This document shows, piece by piece, positions 18,723-26,165 of a stretch of DNA of 64,000 nucleotides. Below the pieces are notes generated by a model. That model was not told the DNA's origin. It saw only the letters and a list, made by a program, of their open reading frames with translations, and ran no database searches. Made by a program: the position numbers and the translations under genes. How positions within the stretch are numbered: position 1 is the stretch's first letter; every line of letters begins with the position of its first letter. The stretch is from DATKFM01 sp963851215. GTDB lineage: Bacteria > Pseudomonadota > Alphaproteobacteria > Dongiales > Dongiaceae. The stretch covers positions 313,347 to 377,346 of the forward strand of contig CAWKOG010000015.1 of the NCBI GenBank assembly GCA_963851215.1. Reading direction: 5' to 3'.

Positions 18723-18862
18723 CCCGGTTCTCCTGCCGCCCCGATCCCGCCGCTCCGCAAATTCGCCTCGTGGCGCCAAATGGCAAGCCAGCGACCGCGA
18801 CCGATGCTAGCAGAGCTTGTCCGGCCGATGAATGGCCGCTTTCCAAGCCAGGCAGGTGGAAG

Positions 18863-19384
18863 ATGGGCAGAGCATTTCGGTGCGGTTGCGCGGGCGTCGT
18901 TGCCTGCTTCCTGGCGATGGCGCCAATGGCGGCGCGGGCCGACGAGGCGGCGGCCGAGCGAATTCCCGTCGCCGTCGCCGAATTCGACTATATCGACACG
19001 TCGGGCGAGCCCGAGGATCAGCGGGCCAAGCATGCGGCACAGCTTCAATCTTTCGCCGAGTCCATGCGTGCCGGGCTGGAAAGCAGCGGCAAGTACCGGG
19101 TCGTGCCGCTGGTCTGCGAGCCGACGCCCTGCAGGGCGGGCGATCTGGATGCGGAGGCACTGATCGCCGCCGCCCGCAAGGCCGGGGCGCAGCAACTGGT
19201 GTTCGGCGGCATCCACAAGATGAGCACGCTGGTGCAGTTCGCGAAGGTCCAGGTCCTGGACCTCAAGCTGGACAGGCTGATCTTCGAGCGCCTGCTGACC
19301 TTCCGCGGCGACAACGACGACGCCTGGGACCACGCGCAGCGCTTTGTGGTGCGGGATATCGTCGAGGAAGAGTTCAGCTACTGA
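18863..19384 (+). CDS. Secreted DUF2380-like protein
   Basis: 173 residues from the ATG at 18863 (MGRAFRCGCAG), preceded by AGGTGG. A typical signal peptide ends at MAARADEAAAE. The mature part begins with a strand IPVAVAEFDYIDTSGEPEDQ and contains SGKYRVVPLVC, two cysteines CEPTPC, and ARKAGAQQLVFGGIHKMSTL, a layout matching the DUF2380/DUF3280 group of periplasmic proteins of unknown function, often found near methylotrophy genes. It is convergent with, and overlaps by 11 bp, the membrane-protein gene downstream. Confidence 0.75.
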   Translation: MGRAFRCGCAGVVACFLAMAPMAARADEAAAERIPVAVAEFDYIDTSGEPEDQRAKHAAQLQSFAESMRAGLESSGKYRVVPLVCEPTPCRAGDLDAEALIAAARKAGAQQLVFGGIHKMSTLVQFAKVQVLDLKLDRLIFERLLTFRGDNDDAWDHAQRFVVRDIVEEEFSY

Positions 19385-20273
19385 GGCGGGTGCGGCAGAA
19401 TCCGTAGTCGAACACCCGCGCCACGTCGTCAAAGCGTGGCGAAAGCCGGAGGTAGGCGAAGAAGGTCGCGCTGGAAAGACAGAGGATCGTCAGGAAGGGA
19501 AGCATGTTCCAGACCGGCGTCAGAAAGAACTGCAAGACCGCTACTGCCTGAATGCCGGAGTCGAAACCCAGCGCGGCGACGAGCGGAAACCAGCCATAGT
19601 GAAAAGCCAGCGAGAGCGCCGTCGGCGCGGCGGCGGCAGCGGCGGCGAAGAGTGCAATCCTGACGCGATTGCCGCGCGAGCGTCGCCAGGCTTCGCGAAA
19701 CGGCGCGCGGGTGGCCTCGAAGGCGGCGATCGGCAGCGCCAAGACAAGCGGCGGAGTCAGCGCAAGGCACCAGCTCCAATAAATGGCCGTAACCAGAAGA
19801 TCGCCCGACCAGCGGTACGCCTCCGGTATGACGCTCGCAAAGAGGTAGGCGGCGCGCGAGCCGATGGTCGGCAGCAAATGCACGGCGAACCAGTAGATGA
19901 CCAGCGTCTGCCAGAAGACGCCGACGCGCCGCAGGCGGAGCGCATCGCCGACCCGCACCGCCCTTCCCTGCAGGACGGCCTGCCCGCAGGCGAGGAAGGA
20001 AGCGCCGCCGCCCGGCAATAGGCAGCCAATGGTGGCCACCAGGACGACGGCCATCTCCAGGATACCGCCTTCCTGCCGGCCGAAATGCCAGACAATCGGC
20101 GCAGAAATGATCTGCGCAACGAGCTGCCCCGCCCACAGAATCATCGCCCAGACGAGGATCTGGCAAGAATAGACCCAGAAGTTTCGCCCGATATGCCGAT
20201 AGGCCTCGCCGACGATCGTCAAGACGGGCAGCGGGGCCGTTGCTCCGGTCTCCACCGGTACGCTGCTAGCCAA
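19374..20273 (-). CDS. Hypothetical multi-pass membrane protein
   Basis: 299 residues with about six hydrophobic segments, beginning after a soluble start ending in EAYRHIGRNFW. The layout (amphipathic start, paired helices, Arg-rich loops such as FREAWRRSRGNRVRIAL) resembles proteins with glycerophosphodiester-phosphodiesterase-type membrane domains, but I cannot assign a family or function. It lies divergently 148 bp from ecm. Confidence 0.75.
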   Translation of the reverse strand: MASSVPVETGATAPLPVLTIVGEAYRHIGRNFWVYSCQILVWAMILWAGQLVAQIISAPIVWHFGRQEGGILEMAVVLVATIGCLLPGGGASFLACGQAVLQGRAVRVGDALRLRRVGVFWQTLVIYWFAVHLLPTIGSRAAYLFASVIPEAYRWSGDLLVTAIYWSWCLALTPPLVLALPIAAFEATRAPFREAWRRSRGNRVRIALFAAAAAAAPTALSLAFHYGWFPLVAALGFDSGIQAVAVLQFFLTPVWNMLPFLTILCLSSATFFAYLRLSPRFDDVARVFDYGFCRTRLSS

Positions 20274-20421
20274 CTTGCACGCTCAAACAGCGGGCTGGTC
20301 TTCATGTCGGGACGGAAATGCTGCTTTCTCCGTTCCATGCTGTTCGCACCGTTGTTGTTGCGCCGCACAATAGCCGCACACTAATCTAACTCAAAGCAGC
20401 GGAAACGAGGCAAGTGCTGGA

Positions 20422-22470
20422 ATGGGCGAGAGTTCCAAGCCGACCAATGGCATGAAGGCGCCGACCCACGGGTCGGCGGAGAGTGCGGCCGGCCGCCCCC
20501 GCGATCCCGTCTGGCTGATCCGCACCTATTCGGGGCATTCCTCGGCCAAGGCGTCGAACGAGCTGTACCGCACCAATCTGGCGCGCGGGCAGACGGGGCT
20601 GTCGGTGGCGTTCGATCTGCCGACCCAGACCGGCTACGACTCCGATCACCAGGAAGCGCGGGGCGAGGTGGGCAAGGTGGGCGTGCCGATCTGCCATCTG
20701 GGCGATATGGCTGCGCTGTTCGACGGCATTCCGCTCGGCCGCATGAACACCTCGATGACCATCAACGCCACGGCGCCCTGGCTGCTGGCGCTCTATATCG
20801 CGGCAGCGGAGAAGCAGGGCGTGGCGCGCCGCGATCTCGCGGGCACGGTGCAGAACGACATCATCAAGGAGTACCTGTCCCGCGGCACCTACATCTTTCC
20901 GCCGAAGGCGAGCCTGAAACTCACGGCCGATGTGATCGCCTTCACCTACCGCGACGTGCCGAAGTGGAATCCGATCAACATCTGCTCCTATCACTTGCAG
21001 GAAGCTGGCGCGACGCCGGTGCAGGAGCTGGCCTATACGCTGGCGACGTCGATCGCCGTCATGGAGGCGGTGCAGGCGTCGGGGCAGGTGCCGCCGGACG
21101 AACTGCCGCAAGTGATCGGGCGGCTGTCGTTCTTCGTGAATGCGGGCCTCCGTTTCATCACGGAGATGTGCAAGATGCGCGCCTTCGGCGAGCTGTGGGA
21201 CGAACTCTGCCGCGAGCGCTGGAAGGTGCAGGACGAAAAGCTGCGGCGTTTCCGCTATGGCGTGCAGGTGAATTCCCTCGGCCTCACCGAGCAGCAGCCG
21301 GAAAACAATGTCTATCGCGTGCTGTTGGAGATGCTGGCGGTGACCATGTCGCGCGACGCGCGGGCGCGCGCCGTGCAGCTGCCCGCCTGGAACGAGGCGC
21401 TGGGCCTGCCGCGGCCCTGGGACCAGCAATGGTCGATCCGCCTGCAGCAGATCGTCGCCGAGGAGACGGACCTGCTGGAGTATGACGATATCTTCGCGGG
21501 CTCGCCCGTCATCGCCGCCAAGGTGGCGGAGCTGGCGGGGCAGGCGAAGGAGGAACTGGCGAAGATCGAGTCGCTCGGCGGCGCGGTGGCGGCGGTCGAG
21601 TCCGGTTACATGAAAGAGCGGCTGGTCGAATCCAATGCGCGGCGCATTGCCGCCATCGAGTCGGGCGATCAAACTGTCGTCGGCGTGAACAAGTATACGG
21701 AGTCGGCGCCGTCGCCGCTGACATCGGGCGGCGACGCGGGATTCCTCGCCGTCGATCCCCAGGCCGAGACGGATCAGGTGGCGCGGCTGCAGGCCTGGCG
21801 CGCGCAGCGGGAGGAGTCGCTGGTGTGGGACGCGCTGTCCCAGCTGGAAACGGCCATCAAAGAAGGCGGCAACATCATGCCGGCATCGATCGCCTGCGCC
21901 CATGCCGGCGTGACGACGGGCGAATGGGCGGCGGCTCTGCGCCAGAAATTCGGCGACTATCGCGCGCCCACGGGCGTCAGCCTCGCGGCAGCGCCGGCGG
22001 CGAGCAACTATCTCGCCGATGTGCGCGACGATGTGAAGCGCATCTCCACCCGCATCGGCGCGCCGCTGAAAATCCTGGTGGGCAAGCCCGGCCTCGACGG
22101 CCATTCCAATGGCGCCGAGCAGGTGGCGGTGCGCGCCCGCGATTGCGGCTTCCACGTCGTCTATGACGGCATCCGCCTGACGCCGGCGCAGATCGTCGAT
22201 GCCGCGGTGAAGGAGGGCGTGCATATCATCGGCCTCTCGATCCTCTCGGGTTCCCATGTGGTGCTGGTGGCCGAAGTGATCGACAAGCTGCGCGCCGCCG
22301 GCTTGAAGGACGTGCCTGTCGTCGTCGGCGGCATCATCCCGCCGGAGGACGAAGCGCAACTGAAAGCCGCCGGCGTCGCCCGCGTCTATACGCCCAAGGA
22401 TTTCGACCTGACGCAGATCATGCGCGACATCGTCGACGTCGTGGACCGCGCGAACCAGGCGGCGGCGTAG
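20422..22470 (+). CDS. ecm: Ethylmalonyl-CoA mutase
   Basis: Adenosylcobalamin-dependent isomerisation of ethylmalonyl-CoA to methylsuccinyl-CoA, the step between Ccr and Mcd. 682 residues, single-chain with an N-terminal acyl-CoA TIM barrel (RTYSGHSSAKASNELYRTNL, GLSVAFDLPTQTGYDSD, NTSMTINATAPWLLALY, WNPINICSYHLQEAG) and a C-terminal B12 domain with the cobalt-ligand motif DGHSNGAEQV and the SILSGSH loop. Methylmalonyl-CoA mutase is the close alternative. The opening sequence, the length and the presence of ccr and mcd in the same 13 kb favour Ecm. Opposite strand to ccr-mcd, so not in one operon. Confidence 0.92.
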   Translation: MGESSKPTNGMKAPTHGSAESAAGRPRDPVWLIRTYSGHSSAKASNELYRTNLARGQTGLSVAFDLPTQTGYDSDHQEARGEVGKVGVPICHLGDMAALFDGIPLGRMNTSMTINATAPWLLALYIAAAEKQGVARRDLAGTVQNDIIKEYLSRGTYIFPPKASLKLTADVIAFTYRDVPKWNPINICSYHLQEAGATPVQELAYTLATSIAVMEAVQASGQVPPDELPQVIGRLSFFVNAGLRFITEMCKMRAFGELWDELCRERWKVQDEKLRRFRYGVQVNSLGLTEQQPENNVYRVLLEMLAVTMSRDARARAVQLPAWNEALGLPRPWDQQWSIRLQQIVAEETDLLEYDDIFAGSPVIAAKVAELAGQAKEELAKIESLGGAVAAVESGYMKERLVESNARRIAAIESGDQTVVGVNKYTESAPSPLTSGGDAGFLAVDPQAETDQVARLQAWRAQREESLVWDALSQLETAIKEGGNIMPASIACAHAGVTTGEWAAALRQKFGDYRAPTGVSLAAAPAASNYLADVRDDVKRISTRIGAPLKILVGKPGLDGHSNGAEQVAVRARDCGFHVVYDGIRLTPAQIVDAAVKEGVHIIGLSILSGSHVVLVAEVIDKLRAAGLKDVPVVVGGIIPPEDEAQLKAAGVARVYTPKDFDLTQIMRDIVDVVDRANQAAA

Positions 22471-22479
22471 TCTGCCGCC

Positions 22480-22921
22480 ATGGACCTCACCGCCGACGTC
22501 ACCTCCATTGCCCATGTCATCCAGCTCTCGGTCGCGCCGGTGTTCCTGCTCACTGGCGTCGGCGCGATGATTGCTGTGCTGACCAACAGGCTCGGGCGGG
22601 CGGTGGACCGTGCGCGGTCATTGGAGGGGCGCTATGACACGGCGCCGGCGGAACAGCAGGCGATGCTGCGGTCGGAGCTGAGGGTGCTGGAACGCCGCTC
22701 GCGGATGATCTATGCGGGCATGCTGCTCTGCGCGCTCTGCGCCCTCCTGGTCTGCAGCGTCATCGTCGGGCTGTTCGCCAGCACGCATCACCGGCGCCGC
22801 CATCGCGCCGGTCATCGGCGCCCTGTTCGTAGCCGCCATGTTCGCCTTCATGGGCGCGCTGATCGCCTTCCTGCTGGAAGTGCATCTGGCGCTACGGACC
22901 CTCCATATCGGACCGCCTTAG
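22480..22921 (+). pseudogene. DUF2721 membrane protein, one frameshift
   Basis: Inner-membrane protein of the DUF2721 family with an N-terminal helix (IQLSVAPVFLLTGVGAMIAV), the conserved TNRLGRAVDRARSLE loop, EKR-type helix LRVLERRSRMIY, and two C-terminal helices. The frame breaks at 22783-22787: GLFAS continues in the +1 frame as ITGAAIAPVIGALFVAAMFA to HIGPP. Dropping one base in GCACGCATC restores a 146-residue protein. It follows ecm by 9 bp and is probably co-transcribed. Function unknown. Confidence 0.75.
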
Positions 22922-22975
22922 GGGCGTAGCAAATCAGGCTGTATGGCCCCGCCAATTCATGTAAGAACCCTTCAC

Positions 22976-23620
22976 ATGAGTTGGCACAAGGACGACGATC
23001 GCCAGCCGCGCCGGGGCTATCACCACGGCAATCTGCGGGAGGCGCTGATCCGCGCGGCGCTGGAGCTGATCGGCAAGAAGGGGCCGGCGGGCTTCACCTT
23101 CGCCGAGGCGGCGCGGGCGGCCGGAGTCAGCTCGGCGGCGCCCTACCGCCATTACCGCGACCTGCCGGAGCTGATGGCCGATGTGGCCCTGCTGGGCTTC
23201 GAGAAGTTCGAGGCCAGCCTGTCCAAAGCCTGGAACAACGGCACGCCCGAGCCGGTCGCCGCCTTCGAGAATGTCGGCAGGGCTTATCTGGCCTTTGCCC
23301 GGGAGGAGCCGGCGCTCTATGCCGCCATGTTCGAATCCGGCCTGGCGCTGGAGGCGGTACCGGCGCTGCAGCAGGCCTCCGACCGCGCGTTTGCCGTGTT
23401 GCGGGCGGCGTCCGAGGCGGTGGCGGCGCAGATCCCCAAGGAAGGCCGCCCGCCGGCGCTGATGCTCAGCCTCCATATGTGGGCCTTTGCCCACGGCATC
23501 GCCTCGCTGTTCGCCCGCGGCGATGCCGGGCGTCGCAAGCTGCCCATGTCCCCCGACGACCTGCTGGAAGCCGGATTTCTAATCTACCTGCAGGGCCTGG
23601 GCGCGCCGCCGAAGCGCTAA
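22976..23620 (+). CDS. TetR/AcrR-family regulator (WHG domain)
   Basis: 214 residues from the ATG at 22976 (MSWHKDDDRQPRRGYHHGNL). An HTH of TetR type (about residues 20-65) includes FTFAEAARAAGVSSAAPYRHYRD, followed by a C-terminal WHG-type ligand domain with EEPALYAAMFESG and HMWAFAHGIASLFARGD. YHHGNL is typical of this subgroup. The start region contains half-sites TGTAAG and TTCACATGA resembling the full palindrome at 23672-23694 downstream. It therefore probably represses itself and the DUF2852 gene 87 bp downstream. Confidence 0.9.
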   Translation: MSWHKDDDRQPRRGYHHGNLREALIRAALELIGKKGPAGFTFAEAARAAGVSSAAPYRHYRDLPELMADVALLGFEKFEASLSKAWNNGTPEPVAAFENVGRAYLAFAREEPALYAAMFESGLALEAVPALQQASDRAFAVLRAASEAVAAQIPKEGRPPALMLSLHMWAFAHGIASLFARGDAGRRKLPMSPDDLLEAGFLIYLQGLGAPPKR

Positions 23621-23643
23621 AGCGATTTTTCTGCGTCGATCTC

Positions 23644-23649
23644 TTGACA
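23644..23649 (+). promoter_or_regulatory. -35 element of DUF2852 gene promoter
   Basis: A consensus TTGACA lies 59 bp before the DUF2852 start. A poor -10 (CATTTA or ATTTAT, about 23667-23673) is at 17-18 bp. The palindromic operator overlaps the region just after it, the usual position for repression. Confidence 0.5.
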
Positions 23650-23671
23650 GCGGCACGGGGTTGGGCCATTT

Positions 23672-23694
23672 ATGTGAATGTTACTTACATTCAC
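23672..23694. promoter_or_regulatory. Palindromic TetR-type operator
   Basis: A 23-bp near-perfect palindrome whose outer 9-bp arms TGTGAATGT and ACATTCACA are perfect, with only one internal mismatch pair. It lies between the -35 box and the ribosome-binding site AGGGG of the DUF2852 gene. A degenerate copy (TGTAAG...TTCACATGA) precedes the TetR gene itself at about 22959-22980. Confidence 0.7.
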
Positions 23695-23707
23695 ATGAGG
23701 GGCTGCC

Positions 23708-24121
23708 ATGGATATCGCTGCAAGGATCGATGAGCACGGGAAGGCCGCCTGGATAGCCTTGTTAGTGCTGTCTTTTGTCCTGTTCTGGCCCATCGGGTTG
23801 GCCCTTTTGGCCTATGTCATATGGAGTGGACGCATGGGATGCGGAAAGCATGGCGGCCCCGGCCGCTGGTACTTCAACAACGAACGTGAAGGACGTCATG
23901 GCCCCTGGAGCCGCTGGGGCTTCGGCCGCCAGGAATCCAGCGGCAACCGCGCCTTCGACGAATACCGGATGGAGACGCTGAAGCGCCTGGAGGAGGAGCA
24001 GAAGGAGTTCCGGGAGTTCCTGGACCGCCTGCGCCACGCCAAGGACAAGGTGGAGTTCGACCAGTTCATGGCCGACCGCGGCCGCCGCGGCCCGGATATC
24101 GAACAGCCGCAAGCCTCCTAG
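23708..24121 (+). CDS. DUF2852 membrane protein
   Basis: 137 residues. One strong hydrophobic segment (about 14-41, AAWIALLVLSFVLFWPIGLA) is followed by a Gly/Trp-rich region RMGCGKHGGPGRW and a C-terminal coiled coil (TLKRLEEEQKEFREFLDRL). This is the DUF2852 layout of Alphaproteobacteria; function unknown. Strong ribosome-binding site AGGGG 7 nt before ATG. Regulated, I infer, by the upstream TetR through the palindrome at 23672-23694. Confidence 0.88.
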   Translation: MDIAARIDEHGKAAWIALLVLSFVLFWPIGLALLAYVIWSGRMGCGKHGGPGRWYFNNEREGRHGPWSRWGFGRQESSGNRAFDEYRMETLKRLEEEQKEFREFLDRLRHAKDKVEFDQFMADRGRRGPDIEQPQAS

Positions 24122-24171
24122 TCAGAAACCCCACGGCCGGCCTTTCGTCCCCCCGAAGGCGGCCACCCTGC

Positions 24172-24205
24172 AAACCCTGCCCCGGAGAAATCCGGGGCAG
24201 GGTTT
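24172..24205. terminator. Strong bidirectional hairpin
   Basis: A perfect 15-bp stem (24172-24186 with 24191-24205) closed by a GAAA tetraloop, with A3 at its 5' foot and T3 at its 3' foot. It lies between the convergent DUF2852 gene and RTX gene and can terminate both. Confidence 0.8.
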
Positions 24206-24227
24206 CGCGTTCTAGCGACGTGGTTTC

Positions 24228-25232
24228 TCAGGTGTAGACGCCGATGTTATCGGCAAAATCCGCCGCGGCCGCCGCATTGCTGACGAATGCGACATCGGCG
24301 AAGGTGCAAGCCGTGACTGCCGTTGCGGCGCCCGCTGAACCGTCGGAATCCACAAGGACGCTGGTCTTGCCGTTGCCGTCGTCGACGAACTCGACATAGC
24401 CCTGACTGACTGCATCGGCGAGACTCAGCAAGACGCCGTTGCCGGCGGCAATGATCGTCATGGAGTCGCCGCCATTGGCTGCGGTGTCCTGGTTGAAGCC
24501 GATGATAACGTCGCCTTCCTCCGGCGCATACACGTAATCCGATTCGGCTGGCGCGGCCTCAGTAAGGTCGAGCAGATCCGCGCCGCTGCCGCCGCTCAGC
24601 GTATCGGTGCCCACGCCGCCATAGAGCGTGTCGACGCCGCTTGAGCCGAAGAGATAATCGTTGCCCTCGCCGCCGTCGATGCTGTCGTCGCCGAATCCAA
24701 TCGTGCTGACGGTATCGTTGCCGGCACCGCCATAGATCACGTTCAGGCCGTCGGCATCGGCGACATAGTCGTTTCCTTCACCGCCCTGAATCGTGTCGTT
24801 GCCGGTCCCGCCATCGATGGAATCGTCGCCGTTCTCGCTCTCGATATTGTCTGCGCCGTCGCCGCCCAGGATCGTGTCCCGGCCTTTGCCGCCGTAGAGG
24901 TCGTCGTCTTCGATCCCTCCATCAAGGCTGTCATGGCCGTCGCCGCCGGTCAGGCTGTCGACGCCATCGAAGCCAATGAGCGTGTCGTTTTCGGTGCCGC
25001 CATCCAGAGTGTCGTTGCCGATCTGGCCGAACAGCGCATCGCGGCCCGCGCCGCCGATCAGGGAGTCGTTGGCTTCGCCGCCATCGAGGCCGTCATTTCC
25101 GATGCCGCCGTCGATCGTGTCCGCACCGTCGAGTCCATTGAGCGTGTCGTTTCCGCCATTGCCCCAGAACAGATCGCTGGCAAGCGTTCCGTCCTGGAAG
25201 TTGTTCTTGTTGTTCAGATTGAAGACAGCCAT
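24228..25232 (-). CDS. RTX calcium-binding repeat protein
   Basis: 334 residues from the ATG at 25232 (MAVFNLNNKN), which follows GGAGG; the frame extends to 25304 without a site. Residues about 15-225 consist of roughly 22 consecutive nonapeptides of the GGxGxDxLx type (for example DGGTGNDTI, YGGAGNDTV), the calcium-binding parallel beta-roll. The last 110 residues include YAPEEGDVIIGFNQDTAANGG and may hold the type I secretion signal. There is no enzymatic or adhesive domain, no signal peptide, and no type I secretion genes nearby. It is divergent from a HlyU-family gene. Secretion is inferred from the family. Confidence 0.92.
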   Translation of the reverse strand: MAVFNLNNKNNFQDGTLASDLFWGNGGNDTLNGLDGADTIDGGIGNDGLDGGEANDSLIGGAGRDALFGQIGNDTLDGGTENDTLIGFDGVDSLTGGDGHDSLDGGIEDDDLYGGKGRDTILGGDGADNIESENGDDSIDGGTGNDTIQGGEGNDYVADADGLNVIYGGAGNDTVSTIGFGDDSIDGGEGNDYLFGSSGVDTLYGGVGTDTLSGGSGADLLDLTEAAPAESDYVYAPEEGDVIIGFNQDTAANGGDSMTIIAAGNGVLLSLADAVSQGYVEFVDDGNGKTSVLVDSDGSAGAATAVTACTFADVAFVSNAAAAADFADNIGVYT

Positions 25233-25368
25233 TGACGTCCTCCGGTCCAAGTCTGATTGAGGGAATTGCGAGGACATCACTCTACGGATGCTGCGGAAAT
25301 CCATCGGGGGCTGCTGCGGAAAAGGACCGTGAAATCCGGTGAAATCCCGGGCGCGCGCGGTATATTGG

Positions 25369-25384
25369 TGTGACGCCCATCACA
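25369..25384. promoter_or_regulatory. CRP/FNR-like palindrome 3
   Basis: TGTGA-CGCCCA-TCACA, exact CRP core consensus and spacing, between the divergent RTX and HlyU-family genes. It ends 10 bp before the HlyU start and touches its ribosome-binding site, a position better suited to repression of that gene. It could also affect RTX transcription. Confidence 0.5.
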
Positions 25385-25394
25385 GGAGACGCAG

Positions 25395-25694
25395 ATGGCA
25401 CCGGGAATCTCTGGCTTGTTTCGCAGCATCTTCGGCGGCGGTGGCGCGGCCGGCGCGGCAAAGGAAGGCGATGCGACCGAGTATAACGGCTACACGATCC
25501 GCCCGGCGCCCCGGCGCGAGGCGGCAGGCTGGCTCACCGTCGGCACCATCGCCAAGGAATTTCCCGAGGGCGTGAAGGAGCACAAGTTCATCCGCGCCGA
25601 CACCAGCTCGAGCTGGGACGACGCGGTCGCGCTCAGCGTGCGCAAGGCGAAGCAGATCATCGACGAGCAGGGCGACCGGATGTTCCGCGAGTAG
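25395..25694 (+). CDS. HlyU-family small protein
   Basis: 99 residues. After a Gly/Ala-rich start (FRSIFGGGGAAGAA) the conserved core is YNGYTIRPAPRREAAGWLTV, EHKFIRADTSSSWDDAVAL and VRKAKQIIDEQGDRMF, matching the alphaproteobacterial HlyU-like family named after a Vibrio haemolysin activator. A regulatory role is not proven for alphaproteobacterial members. Its position next to an RTX gene is suggestive. AGGAGA precedes the ATG. It is followed 15 bp later by 25710-26138. Confidence 0.85.
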   Translation: MAPGISGLFRSIFGGGGAAGAAKEGDATEYNGYTIRPAPRREAAGWLTVGTIAKEFPEGVKEHKFIRADTSSSWDDAVALSVRKAKQIIDEQGDRMFRE

Positions 25695-25709
25695 GCTCCG
25701 GCGCAGCCA

Positions 25710-26138
25710 ATGGATTGGTTGCGCAAACTGCTGCGGCTGGAGAAACCGCCGCCGCCGCGAGTCATGCTGTCGGATGACGTGATTCAATTCAGCACGGACG
25801 GGACCGTTCCCGTCAGCATGGCCATCGGCGATCTCGCGGCGGTTGTCATCGAAACCAACAACTCCGGTCCCTGGGGCGACGATGTGGTCTGGCATCTGCT
25901 GGGCCGCGCCGACGGCAGTGCGCTGTCGGTTCCGCAGAGCGCGGAAAATTTCTCGCTGCTGCTGGAGCGCCTGCAGTCGCTGCCGGAATTCGACAACGAA
26001 GCCGTCATCGAGGCCATGGGCTCGACAGCGCTGAATGCCTTCCTGTGCTGGGAGGCGGACGAAGCCGTGCGGCCGGACAGCAACCTCCTGGCATTCGCCC
26101 GGTTCGGGCGGTCGAAGCGGAAAGAAAGCGCCCGATAG
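25710..26138 (+). CDS. Conserved hypothetical protein
   Basis: 142 residues, soluble. It starts MDWLRKLLRLEKPPPP, then a compact alpha/beta region (VSMAIGDLAAVVIETNNSGP, VWHLLGRADGSALSVP, LLERLQSLPEFDNEAVIEAM) that looks like a PH-like or immunity-type small domain. I cannot name the family. Likely co-transcribed with the HlyU-family gene. It ends convergent with the CydDC-like ABC gene. Confidence 0.7.
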   Translation: MDWLRKLLRLEKPPPPRVMLSDDVIQFSTDGTVPVSMAIGDLAAVVIETNNSGPWGDDVVWHLLGRADGSALSVPQSAENFSLLLERLQSLPEFDNEAVIEAMGSTALNAFLCWEADEAVRPDSNLLAFARFGRSKRKESAR

Positions 26139-26165
26139 GGCGCTGCCTGATCCGCACCCCGCTGC

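Noticed and set aside
20386..22515. A 709-codon open frame antisense to ecm
   Set aside because: It mirrors ecm codon by codon, has Arg/His-rich low-complexity protein character and no motif; a high-GC shadow.
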